64,000 bases of DNA, from contig JAFEBS010000051.1 of assembly GCA_018242525.1 (NCBI GenBank), positions 1 through 64,000 of the forward strand. Direction: 5' to 3'. Source of the stretch: Planctomycetota bacterium (GTDB lineage: Bacteria; Planctomycetota; Planctomycetia; Planctomycetales; Planctomycetaceae). Of the stretch, positions 1 through 9,705 are shown piece by piece. Each line of letters begins with the position of its first letter. Position 1 is the stretch's first letter. Under the pieces are notes generated by a model. The model did not search any database. It worked only from the letters and a program-made list of their open reading frames with translations, and was not told the DNA's origin. Both the position numbers and the translations under genes were made by a program.

Positions 1-899
1 TGCGGTTCACCGTGCGCTTACGGAAAGACGGAAAGGTGATCGGCTATCAGGACGTGGTGAATGATCCGGGGGTTAGCGACAAACGTTTGCTCGCCTTTGA
101 AAGCGAATTCTCGGCACTTCTGAAAGCGAAGTCTCGCGAAAAGAACTCACTGTCCGAAGTCTTGCGGCAGGCATGGGATTCCGGACGTTTGCGAACTGCT
201 GCCAAAACCTGCCCGGCGAAGTCGACCGACGCTCATGTCTCCCTGATTGGCCACATCACACCGGGCGAACTTCGAGAAGTGTCGGCGGAAGTGGACATGA
301 CCAACGGTCTGGCCAATCGGTTTCTGTGGTGTTGTGTCCGCCGGTCGAAGCTGCTCCCGGAAGGAGGAGAGATTCACCAAGTAAACTTTGACCTGGAACT
401 CGCGAAGCTGCGGGGGGCTGTTGAATTCGCTTCTGAAGAGCGGCAGATCATACGCGATGGCGACGCAGTCACAGAATGGTGTCGACTCTATCCTGACCTG
501 ACTGCCGAACGCCCTGGACCCGTAGGGGCCGTCTGCAACCGTGCTCCTGCTCAAGTTGTTCGACTGTCTCTGTTGTATGCCGTTCTGGATATGTCGCCCG
601 TCGTGACCATTGAACATCTGCGCGCGGCTATTGCGGTCTGGGAATACTGCGAATTATCGGTCAAACACATCTTCGGCCAAAGTCTGGGAAACCGAACCGC
701 AGACACCATCATTTCCGCCTTGAAGGAACGTGGGACTGCCGGATTGTCTCGGACAGAAATCTCCGAACTGTTCAATCGGAACAAGCCCAAGCCTGAACTC
801 GACACGGCACTGCAACTTTTGGTCTCCGAAAAGATGGCCCGGCGAGAGACGATACCGACTTCTGGACGTGGTATCGAAATGTGGTACTCGACCGCATGA
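1..899 (+). CDS. DUF3987-type replication/helicase-like protein (C-terminal part, 5' truncated by window)
   Basis: The reading frame is open at base 3, so only the last ~298 residues are present and the true start lies outside the window; the GTG at 12 is only the first possible start inside it. Short stretches such as 'SLIGHITPGEL', 'NGLANRFLW' and 'RSKLLPEGG' match the C-terminal part of DUF3987-type ATPases, which are often fused to a primase domain in phages, plasmids and integrated elements. The last ~70 residues ('LSRTEISELFNRN') look like a winged-helix DNA-binding domain. It lies 225 bp upstream of a tyrosine integrase in the same direction, which fits a mobile-element replication module. 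The family call rests on remembered motifs and the exact activity (helicase or primase helper) is inferred. Confidence 0.7.
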   Translation, partial: RFTVRLRKDGKVIGYQDVVNDPGVSDKRLLAFESEFSALLKAKSREKNSLSEVLRQAWDSGRLRTAAKTCPAKSTDAHVSLIGHITPGELREVSAEVDMTNGLANRFLWCCVRRSKLLPEGGEIHQVNFDLELAKLRGAVEFASEERQIIRDGDAVTEWCRLYPDLTAERPGPVGAVCNRAPAQVVRLSLLYAVLDMSPVVTIEHLRAAIAVWEYCELSVKHIFGQSLGNRTADTIISALKERGTAGLSRTEISELFNRNKPKPELDTALQLLVSEKMARRETIPTSGRGIEMWYSTA

Positions 900-1123
900 G
901 GCGACGAAAGTACGAAATTGACGAAGAAAGCGGTCTTTGACTGTGATCTTCGCCCTCGCCAGTTCGTTTAGTTCGTTTCATTCGTACGTTTTTCAATCCT
1001 TGTCAATCATCACGTTGCGAAGCTTTACGAGTGTTTACGGATTGCGCGCTCCTTCGACCGGTGATATTCTCAACAGCACATCGACCGGCAGATGACCGGT
1101 TTCCTCAGAAAGGTTCGAATACA

Positions 1124-2469
<1,346 letters not shown>

Positions 2470-2663
2470 GGGGCTGTTGGTTTCGGGGTGCGGAACCGTC
2501 AGAGTTCAATTTGTATCGCCTTCCTCAGGGGACGGCAAGGATTTCGTGGGATCTGGATGACTCGGATTCGGATTGTTTGATGCCTGTCGTGGCAGTGCTT
2601 GACGATTGTAGGGGATTGGGGGCTCTTGGCACCGGTTTGAACGCGGCCGTTGCGAAGTCAGGG

Positions 2664-4178
2664 TTACGAGGGGTTCGACCGTGTTGGTGGTGACTGGTAA
2701 TGGTGTCTCAACAGGGTCCGCCAATCGGTCAGGATCTTTGCCGATTGGGGATCCCGCCTGGCACGGTACAGGTCTTGATCGCTCACCAGGGGATGGGGCA
2801 GGCCTTCGCTGGCGATCTGGATCAGGCGTTTCAGGGTTGGCCAGTCGGTCTGGTCCAGGCGAGGGTCGGCGATGAGTGCGGTCATCAGGTCCTTTTTATC
2901 CTCGCGTTTATTCGAACGGAGGAAATCCAGGAAGTCGACGGCGCCGTTGTTGGATTCATCATGGGATGCCTGAATGGCTCTGGCTTGCAATTGATAAAAC
3001 CAATCGACCACTCGTTGCTGTTCCTGGATTCCGTGGATCTGCCAGTAGCTGGTCAGCAGGACGGCCTGCTGCGGGCCGCCCTGGATGGCGTCGAGTGGGA
3101 ATCGTTCTACCGCGGCGTTGATGATCTGGCTGGCGGCGGCCCGGTCGGTTTTTCCCACCAGTCGTGCTGCCGCGGCGGCCCAGGCGGGGGAAGGGCCGAT
3201 CAGGGTGGCGGCGCGATTCGACTGTTGATCTCGTTCGCAGTCGAGCAGCCTCGGGGCGTCGTCTGCCGTCAGTAACTCATCGGCATGCTCCAGGATGAAA
3301 TGAGCCATCCACGAATAGGTTCGGCCGTTCTGTAAATTGAGTTGCTCGAATTGCAGGTCGGGATCGGCGCAGACTCGTTGGCGCTGCAGGAACTGCACAA
3401 TCGCCCTCGACCCCACCTGCTTCAGGTCGGCGAGACAACGGGTATCTGTCAGCAGGGAATCCAGAGCGGTAAAACTCAGGCAGCGCAGATAAACCTGAGT
3501 CCAGGCACGATCTTCGACAGACAACGGGTCCAGTTGTTTCAGGACGCGCGCGAGGTCGGCCTGGAATTCGGGTTGCAGGGGTGACACGTTTCGCGTGGCA
3601 CGCTGTGTCTTCACGAGGAACCAGCCGGCGCAGGTCTGACGATCCCTTCGCGCAGACCAATAGCGGTCAAATTGCTCCGCGACAGTACCCGACTGGTCAC
3701 TCGTGGCTGTCGCCAGATACGGGGCGAGGATGGCCCGAGCGACCTCACCCACGGTCTGAGGCGATTCAAACTCGGTCAGGTCTGTGACGACGGGGGCACT
3801 GTTCAGGGACTGGTGAATGTGAATGAACGTGGGCGATTTGTCGTCGACGAGCGCATTGATCAGGGGCAGGTCATGGGGTTCTTCAAGCACGCAGAGTGTG
3901 CCGAGCACCAGTGTCCGCACCTTGGGATCCGGGTGACGAATCAGGGTGCGGACCGCTGCGGGTTGTTTCGACCAGCACAGCAGATCGGCGCGCAGATCAG
4001 CCTGTTCCCGGAGCATTTCCCGGGGCCACCGCCGTTCGGACTGACTCTGGTTTTTCACGATTTCACTGGTGGAGAATCGCGAATACCGCTTGGCGGCGGA
4101 TTCCATCTGGACTTGAAGGTCCGGATCGCTGTCGGCACCGGCCAGGCTGTAACTGAGAAGGAAGATCCAGAGTGACAT
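2664..4178 (-). CDS. Secreted hypothetical protein, possible HEAT-like repeats
   Basis: A 504-residue protein with a short N-terminal hydrophobic signal (residues 1-15, 'WIFLLSYSLAGA') that predicts export. The body is helical in character, rich in Leu, Ala, Gln and Arg, with segments such as 'LIRHPDPKVRTLVLGTL' that resemble HEAT repeats. I recognise no catalytic motif. The start ATG at 4178 has an AAGGA-like ribosome site about 8 bases upstream. It stands alone on the minus strand, divergent from the C1 cluster and upstream of tRNA-Val. Function unknown. Confidence 0.6.
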   Translation of the reverse strand: MSLWIFLLSYSLAGADSDPDLQVQMESAAKRYSRFSTSEIVKNQSQSERRWPREMLREQADLRADLLCWSKQPAAVRTLIRHPDPKVRTLVLGTLCVLEEPHDLPLINALVDDKSPTFIHIHQSLNSAPVVTDLTEFESPQTVGEVARAILAPYLATATSDQSGTVAEQFDRYWSARRDRQTCAGWFLVKTQRATRNVSPLQPEFQADLARVLKQLDPLSVEDRAWTQVYLRCLSFTALDSLLTDTRCLADLKQVGSRAIVQFLQRQRVCADPDLQFEQLNLQNGRTYSWMAHFILEHADELLTADDAPRLLDCERDQQSNRAATLIGPSPAWAAAAARLVGKTDRAAASQIINAAVERFPLDAIQGGPQQAVLLTSYWQIHGIQEQQRVVDWFYQLQARAIQASHDESNNGAVDFLDFLRSNKREDKKDLMTALIADPRLDQTDWPTLKRLIQIASEGLPHPLVSDQDLYRARRDPQSAKILTDWRTLLRHHYQSPPTRSNPS

Positions 4179-4583
4179 GGGGTTGGTCCTTGGGGGCTGT
4201 TGCCTGCGAGAATTCTACCACAATTTCGGGTTGCAATGGTGAGGGAATGTGATTTCAGTGTGTAGTCGAGGTCGGAACGCTGAGTCATGCCCCAGTGTGG
4301 TCCATGCAGCCCCTGGGAACAAACGGACTTTGACGCTGGCAGCGTCGGGCAGGTCCATCGCCTCTTTCAAATTGGGGATCGTGTGCCAAGTTCTTGAGTC
4401 CTCGACATAGCCGTGCTGGTTGAGCACTCGCACGGCCTTCCCGAAGACGGTAAGACCGTGGCACCCCAATTGAAAAAGCCGATGGACCTGCAGCATCGGT
4501 TACGGTTGGTTGCGTCGATTGAGCGAATCTCCAATACTTTTGAATATGAACTCCTGTTTCTCAACGTGCTGGAAGGTTCTACC
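4179..4583. other. Divergent intergenic region with long inverted repeat
   Basis: Separates the minus-strand secreted protein from the esterase/AOR/Fhc cluster. It must hold promoters for both directions, but I see no convincing -35/-10 pair. Its main content is the imperfect inverted repeat at 4350-4490. An open frame runs through the right part (from 4413), but it continues the esterase frame upstream of a better GTG start with a signal peptide, so I treat it as non-coding. Confidence 0.5.
4350..4490. repeat. Imperfect inverted repeat (MITE-like or large hairpin)
   Basis: The left arm 4350-4377 (caggtccatcg ... attgggg) pairs with the right arm 4464-4490 (ccccaatt ... cgatggacctg) with few mismatches. 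A second, inner pairing joins gccgtgc at 4410-4416 with gcacggc at 4430-4436. Total span is about 141 bp, about 95 bp upstream of the esterase start. It could be a small non-autonomous element or a leader-RNA structure of the downstream operon. Confidence 0.55.
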
Positions 4584-5888
4584 GTGACATCGACTCTGAC
4601 TCGTCGGCCATTCGTGATTCTGGCTCTTGTGCTGGCACCGTTCTCGGCCGCGCTGGCGCAGGAGAATGTGCCCGCGGTCACACTGAAGGTTTTCGTCGAT
4701 CGAGCGGATGCCATTTATCACGCGGGTGAGGCGGCGACGTTCTCCATCGAAGCTTTGCGGGGAGATCAAGCTTTGCCAGAAGGGAACGTGGTCTGCGTTT
4801 TCTCCAGGGATGGCTGGAAGCCTCAATCGCCACAGACCGTGGCGTTGAAGGATGGCAAGGGGACGTTGACGGGCAAACTGGACGAGCCGGGTTTCCTGAT
4901 GCTGAAGGCCACGTTGGGAAAGACCTCGGCACTGGCAGCGGCGGCGTACGATCCGCTGCAACTGAAGCCGAGCCTGTCGGTGCCGGAGGATTTCGATGAG
5001 TTCTGGTCTGCTCAGAAAGCAGCCCTCGCCAAGGTCCTGGTGAAGTCGACGCTGACATCCGTTACGCCTCCGGCGAAAGGGATCGAAGCGTTTGATGTGC
5101 AGGTCGATTGCCTGGGCAAGCCGGTCTCTGGGTACTACGGTCGTCCACTGGATGCGAAACCAAAGTCGCTCCCCGCGATCCTGTTTGTGCATGGTGCGGG
5201 CGTTCGCAGTGCCAACCTGGCGAGCACTCACTGGGCGGCCAATGAAGGGGGAATGCTGGCGCTGGATATCAACGCACATGGAATTCCCAATGGCAAGCCC
5301 GCGGAATTCTACACCGACCTGGCCGCCGGGGACCTGAAGGATTATCGCAGCGTGGGTCGCCAGAATCGCGAAGAATGCTATTTCACGGGAATGTTTCTAA
5401 GGTTGATCCGGGCCATCGACTTCCTGGCGGAACAGCCCGAGTGGGATGGGAAGACGATGATTGTCTATGGCAGCAGCCAGGGGGGCTTCCAGGCTCTGGC
5501 CGCTGCGGGGTTGGACTCTCGTGTGACCTTCATTTGTGCGGGGGTGCCCGCCGGATGCGACCACACCGGGATCGCCGTCAATCGAATCAACGGCTGGCCC
5601 AAGATTGTTCCCAACGACGACCAGGGGAAACCGGACGCCGCTGTGCTGCAGGCCTCGCGGTATATCGATTGCGTCAACTTCGCCACACGAGCCCGATGCA
5701 AGGGCGCCGCTGTGACGGTCGGTTTCATCGATACGACCTGTCCTCCCACTGGCGTTTATGTCGCTTACAATGCACTGCCGGTTCCGAAAGAAATTCACGC
5801 TGATGTCCTGGCCGGCCACACAAACACGCCGGGTGCCTCGAAGTTCATGCAGGAAGCGGCATTCAAGCATGTGCGTGCGATGAAATGA
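4584..5888 (+). CDS. Secreted acetyl xylan esterase-like alpha/beta hydrolase
   Basis: From GTG 4584 (GGAAGG ribosome site 7 bases upstream) the product is 434 residues and starts with a clear signal peptide (hydrophobic 'FVILALVLAPFSAALA', cleavage after ALA). An N-terminal beta-sandwich-like part (~30-130) is followed by an alpha/beta hydrolase of the AXE1/cephalosporin-C deacetylase family. The nucleophile is Ser298 in 'YGSSQGG', Asp383 is in 'GFIDTTCPPT', and His412 is in 'AGHTNTPG'. It would remove acetyl groups from polysaccharides or small glycosides outside the cytoplasm. Its stop overlaps the start of the AOR gene (ATGA), so the two are translationally coupled, which is odd for a secreted esterase and a cytoplasmic tungsten enzyme. 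The exact substrate cannot be read from sequence. Confidence 0.82.
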   Translation: MTSTLTRRPFVILALVLAPFSAALAQENVPAVTLKVFVDRADAIYHAGEAATFSIEALRGDQALPEGNVVCVFSRDGWKPQSPQTVALKDGKGTLTGKLDEPGFLMLKATLGKTSALAAAAYDPLQLKPSLSVPEDFDEFWSAQKAALAKVLVKSTLTSVTPPAKGIEAFDVQVDCLGKPVSGYYGRPLDAKPKSLPAILFVHGAGVRSANLASTHWAANEGGMLALDINAHGIPNGKPAEFYTDLAAGDLKDYRSVGRQNREECYFTGMFLRLIRAIDFLAEQPEWDGKTMIVYGSSQGGFQALAAAGLDSRVTFICAGVPAGCDHTGIAVNRINGWPKIVPNDDQGKPDAAVLQASRYIDCVNFATRARCKGAAVTVGFIDTTCPPTGVYVAYNALPVPKEIHADVLAGHTNTPGASKFMQEAAFKHVRAMK

Positions 5889-7681
5889 CACCAAACGTCC
5901 CCGGATATCACAGCGGCTACCTGCGAATCGATGTGACGACCGGTCTGGCCCAGAAGCGGACGCTGCCGGAGCGGACGTTGCGACGATTTCTCGGGGGCAG
6001 CGGCCTGGGTGTGGCCCTGCTCTTGAAAGAGAGAACTGCGACCGTGGATCCACTGGCGCCTGCCGCGGCGCTGGCGTTTGTGTTCAGCCCACTGGTGGGG
6101 AGTCCGCTGACGACATCGGCAAAGTTCGCGGTCGTCAGCAAAAGTCCGCTGACAAACCGGATCAATGATTCCCTGGCCAGCAGCGGGTTTGCACTGGCAG
6201 GCAAGAAGACCGGTCACGATGCGATCCTGGTGGTTGGCCGGGCGGCGCGCCTTTCCATCCTGGTCGTGGACGATGATCAGGTCCGTCTGGAACCGGCGGA
6301 AGATCTGGCGGGCCTGTCCAACCAGGAGACTCAACACCGGATCCGCGAGCGATTGGGGGCGGACTTTCAATGCGCGACGATCGGCCCGGCGGGAGAGAGT
6401 CTGGTCCGGTACGCCACGATTTCACACGATGGTCGTCATGCGGGACGCGGGGGCAGCGGCGCGGTCCTGGGTTCGAAGAACATCAAGGCGATCGCCGTGC
6501 GCGGTTCACGCCGCTGTGATTGGTCAGCCCCGGCCGAACTGGTCGCACTGGCGAAGCAGTTGTCCGAGAAATCGTTTGGTCCGGCGACAGCCAAGTATCG
6601 TGAACTGGGAACCGCTTCCAACCTGTTGACGTTCAATCGATTGAATGTGCTGCCGACCCGCAACTTTCAGCAGGGAAGTTTTGACGGGGCGATCGCGATT
6701 TCTCCCGAGCAATTGGGAGTGGCGCGCGAGCGGACCCGCGCGTCGTGTGTCGCGTGCACGATTGGCTGTGAACACCTGTACAGTTTGAACAGTGGTCAGG
6801 GGTCGGTCCGGCTGGAATACGAAAACCTGTTCGCGCTGGGTCCGTTGTGCGGCATCGATGATCCGGAAGTGGTGTTGGAGGCCTCGCGCCGTTGCGACAA
6901 GCTGGGGATCGACACCATCAGCGCCGGGGGAACGATTGCGTTTGCCATGGAGTGCGCTGAGCGGGGATTTCTGGACGAACCCTGGTTGCGCTTTGGTGAT
7001 GGTCAGGCGTTGCTGCAGGCGCTGGATCTGATCAGCAGCGGCGAGGGACTGGGGAAGTCGCTGGCACTGGGAAGCCGCAGTCTGGCGCTGGAAATCGGTC
7101 GGGGGACGATCGATTTCGCGCCGCAGGTGAAAGGTTTGGAGATTCCCGGTTATGATCCTCGCGGGTTGCAGACGATGGCGTTGGGATTCGCCGTCGGAAC
7201 CCGCGGGGCGGACCATAACCGGTCGGGAGCGTATGAAGTCGACTTTTCCGAGGCGGTGGATCGGCGGAACGTCGGGCCCGAATCGGCGCTCCTGGCGATC
7301 GAAACCGAGGACAAGGCGGCCCTGATGGACTCGCTGATCCTGTGCAAGTTCCTGCGGGGTGTCTTCGCGGAATTCTTTGCCGAATCCGCCGAAATGCTGC
7401 GACTGGTCACCGGTTGGGACGTTTCCGCCGGGGAATTGCGGCGAACCGCCCGGCGGATCGTGACGGCCCGAAAGCAGTTCAACATCCTGGCCGGCTGGAC
7501 TCCACAGGAGGATACGCTGCCGGACCGGATGCTTCGGCAGGCTTTGCCAGAGGATGCACGCGCGGAATTGTCGCCGGAACGGTTGTCGGCCCTGGTAAAA
7601 GCGTACAATCTCGGACGGGGCTGGAGTCCCGAGGGGTGGCTGCCCGAAAGTGAACTCGGCAGCGATCTGGAATTCGAGTAG
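5885..7681 (+). CDS. Aldehyde:ferredoxin oxidoreductase, tungsten-type (AOR family)
   Basis: A 598-residue member of the AOR family, which oxidises aldehydes to acids (or the reverse) with ferredoxin, using a tungsten bis-pterin and one [4Fe-4S] cluster. The N-terminal pterin-binding part has 'FLGGSGLG' and 'GRGGSGAVLGSKNIKAI'. Cluster ligands Cys288, Cys291, Cys295 ('CVACTIGC') and Cys487 ('LILCKF') are all present. Glu313 and His444 fall where active-site acid and histidine residues lie in studied archaeal AORs. Full length for the family. The start overlaps the esterase stop, and the gene is followed 76 bp later by a FwdD-like gene. The physiological aldehyde is unknown; its neighbours suggest a C1 or acetyl-derived compound. 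Confidence 0.88.
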   Translation: MTPNVPGYHSGYLRIDVTTGLAQKRTLPERTLRRFLGGSGLGVALLLKERTATVDPLAPAAALAFVFSPLVGSPLTTSAKFAVVSKSPLTNRINDSLASSGFALAGKKTGHDAILVVGRAARLSILVVDDDQVRLEPAEDLAGLSNQETQHRIRERLGADFQCATIGPAGESLVRYATISHDGRHAGRGGSGAVLGSKNIKAIAVRGSRRCDWSAPAELVALAKQLSEKSFGPATAKYRELGTASNLLTFNRLNVLPTRNFQQGSFDGAIAISPEQLGVARERTRASCVACTIGCEHLYSLNSGQGSVRLEYENLFALGPLCGIDDPEVVLEASRRCDKLGIDTISAGGTIAFAMECAERGFLDEPWLRFGDGQALLQALDLISSGEGLGKSLALGSRSLALEIGRGTIDFAPQVKGLEIPGYDPRGLQTMALGFAVGTRGADHNRSGAYEVDFSEAVDRRNVGPESALLAIETEDKAALMDSLILCKFLRGVFAEFFAESAEMLRLVTGWDVSAGELRRTARRIVTARKQFNILAGWTPQEDTLPDRMLRQALPEDARAELSPERLSALVKAYNLGRGWSPEGWLPESELGSDLEFE

Positions 7682-7757
7682 GGTATTCAGTTCCAACATT
7701 GCGGAAACGCCCCGGCTTACGCTTCGTTTGATTTCTTCTACAGCTTGAGACCACTGC

Positions 7758-8102
7758 ATGCCTGAAACATTCATTCTTATCCCGGGCCGGACCAGCGATC
7801 AGGGCTGTGGGATCAGCGAGGGAAAATTCCTGGAGAAATACCAGCGGGAGATCAACACCCTGCAGGTTCCGCCCGGCGATATGGCCCGCCTGGGACTGGT
7901 CGATGGCGACCGCGTCCGGTTGACGGGTGAAGACGGACAGGTGGTCGAAGTGAATATCACTCCGGCAAAAAAGGACGAGCTTCCAGAGGGGATGCTGTTC
8001 ATCGCCTATGGCGACATTTCCAGCCGCCTGATGGGTGGAGACACGCACGGATCGGGAATGCCAACCAGCAAGGGGATGGACGTTCGTTTGGAGAAGGTTT
8101 GA
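7758..8102 (+). CDS. fwdD: Formylmethanofuran dehydrogenase subunit D-like (molybdopterin dinucleotide-binding)
   Basis: A 114-residue protein matching the FwdD/FmdD family, the small beta-barrel domain that closes over the Mo/W bis-pterin cofactor held by FwdB. Recognisable stretches are 'LIPGRTSDQG', 'DMARLGLVDGDRVRLTGEDG' and 'MPTSKGMDVRLEKV' (G-x-P-x-x-K-G near the C-terminus). It lies between AOR and fhcB in the same direction. The methylotroph Fhc hydrolase works without a metal-pterin, so a FwdD partner here is significant. It could also serve the AOR product only by chance of neighbourhood; AORs do not need such a subunit. Confidence 0.85.
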   Translation: MPETFILIPGRTSDQGCGISEGKFLEKYQREINTLQVPPGDMARLGLVDGDRVRLTGEDGQVVEVNITPAKKDELPEGMLFIAYGDISSRLMGGDTHGSGMPTSKGMDVRLEKV

Positions 8103-8231
8103 CGACGCACGCTGTGCGGTTGCGTCGGGAGTCCCGCTGGACCAGAATGGGGCTTCGCAGGAAGTCGTTTCCCCTTTGGCTGGGGAAAGTTACGGCGAGT
8201 CGATAGTCGATTCCACAGACTGAGGTTTCAG

Positions 8232-9572
8232 ATGGCCGCGACCACCGAATCCACTGCCACTCCCCCAGGGGAATTGAAAATTGTCCAAGACGCGACCTGC
8301 ACGTTCTGCGGGTGCGTGTGCGACGACATCGATCTGACGGTTCAGGACAATCATATTACCGAAGCCAAGCGCGCCTGCGTGCTTGGCAAGGCCTGGTTCC
8401 TGAATCACAGCATCGAAGACCGCCCCAGTTGCCTGGTGGACGGCAAGCCCGCCACGCTGGAAGCGGGTTATGATCGCGCAGCCCAGATCCTGACGACCGG
8501 CAAATATCCGATCATCTACGGACTGAGCGATTCGCCCTGTGAAGCACAGCGGGTGGCGGTCAGCATCGTGGACTGGATCAACGGGACGATCGACACGACC
8601 ACCAGTGTCTGTCACGGACCGTCCGGCATGGCGTTCCAGGGAGTCGGGGAAGTCACCTGTTCACTGGGTGAAGTGGCCAACCGTGGCGATCTGATCATGT
8701 TCTGGGGATCGAACCCGGCCGAAAGTCATCCGCGTCACTTCACCAAGTACAGCCTGATGCCGAAAGGGATGTTCCTGCCCAACGGACGCAAGGACCGCAC
8801 TTGCGTGATCGTGGATGTGCGCCGTACGAAGAGTGCCAAGGCCGCCGACATCTTCGTCCAGATCAAGCCCCGCGCCGACTTTGAAGGCCTGTGGACGTTG
8901 CGAGCTCTCGCCAAGGGGATCGACCTGGATCCGAAAGTCGTCCTGCGGGATACGGGAGTCGAACTGGCTGTGTGGACGGACCTGATGGCCCGGATGAAGG
9001 CTGCCAAGTTTGGTGTCATCTTCTTCGGCATGGGAGTCACCATGACCCGCGGCAAGCATGCCAACAGCGAAGCATTGCTGGCATTGACCCGTGACATGAA
9101 TGCCTACACGCGGTTCGTCGCCAAGCCGAACCGCGGACACGGCAACGTGACCGGAGCGGACAACGTCGTGGCGTGGCGAACGGGATATCCGTTTGGCGTC
9201 AATCATTCACGCGGATATCCCCGGTTCAATCCGGGTGAATACACCACATCGGACACACTGGCCAACGGCGAAGCGGACTGTGGCATGACCATCGCCTGCG
9301 ATCCGATGGCGAACTTTTCGCAACCCGCCCGCCAGCATCTCAGCTCCATTCCGTACATCGCCCTGGACACGAAAGAGACGCCGACAACCCGTGCCGCCGC
9401 GGTCGCCTTTACGGTTGCCACTTATGGGATCAATACGGGTGGAACTGTCTACAGGATGGATGACGTGCCGATTCCGTTGCGTCCCGCGTTTGATTCGCCA
9501 CACCCCAGCGATTTTGAAGTGTTGACGCAGATCGAACGCCGGGTCAAGAAGATTGTCGGAATCACGAGCTGA
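8232..9572 (+). CDS. fhcB: Formylmethanofuran dehydrogenase subunit B
   Basis: A 446-residue FwdB/FhcB protein of the molybdopterin oxidoreductase superfamily. The N-terminal [4Fe-4S] motif is intact: Cys23, Cys26 and Cys30 in 'CTFCGCVC' and Cys49 in 'KRACVLGKAW'. Cys127 in 'TTSVCHGPSG' corresponds to the cysteine that binds tungsten or molybdenum in archaeal FwdB. Pterin-binding stretches include 'LIMFWGSNPAESHPRH', 'VIVDVRRT' and 'TVYRMDDVPI'. In archaea the complex reduces CO2 to formate for FwdA. In aerobic methylotrophs FhcB has lost these ligands. Here they are kept and a FwdD partner is adjacent, so a redox-active complex is a fair inference. Confidence 0.9.
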   Translation: MAATTESTATPPGELKIVQDATCTFCGCVCDDIDLTVQDNHITEAKRACVLGKAWFLNHSIEDRPSCLVDGKPATLEAGYDRAAQILTTGKYPIIYGLSDSPCEAQRVAVSIVDWINGTIDTTTSVCHGPSGMAFQGVGEVTCSLGEVANRGDLIMFWGSNPAESHPRHFTKYSLMPKGMFLPNGRKDRTCVIVDVRRTKSAKAADIFVQIKPRADFEGLWTLRALAKGIDLDPKVVLRDTGVELAVWTDLMARMKAAKFGVIFFGMGVTMTRGKHANSEALLALTRDMNAYTRFVAKPNRGHGNVTGADNVVAWRTGYPFGVNHSRGYPRFNPGEYTTSDTLANGEADCGMTIACDPMANFSQPARQHLSSIPYIALDTKETPTTRAAAVAFTVATYGINTGGTVYRMDDVPIPLRPAFDSPHPSDFEVLTQIERRVKKIVGITS

Positions 9573-9705
9573 AAGAAAACACGAGCCCGACGCACCTGCG
9601 AGAGAAACGTCACAGGGTTCCATACTCGTGCGTCGTTGGTGTGCAGATAACGCCCCTGGGTCAAGACTCGGTCCCATCCCTTCCGAAACAAAGACGCACC
9701 ACCTG
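9573..9705 (+). other. fhcB-fhcA gap with small inverted repeat
   Basis: The 133 bp between fhcB and fhcA hold a perfect 8-bp inverted repeat, cgacgcac at 9588-9595 and gtgcgtcg at 9628-9635, with a 32-base spacer. The frame of fhcA is open through it (giving peptides like EPDAPARETS), but the proper fhcA start is ATG 9706. The stretch resembles dispersed intergenic repeats I remember from planctomycete genomes, which is a weak recollection. It could attenuate or process the mRNA between the two genes. Confidence 0.4.
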
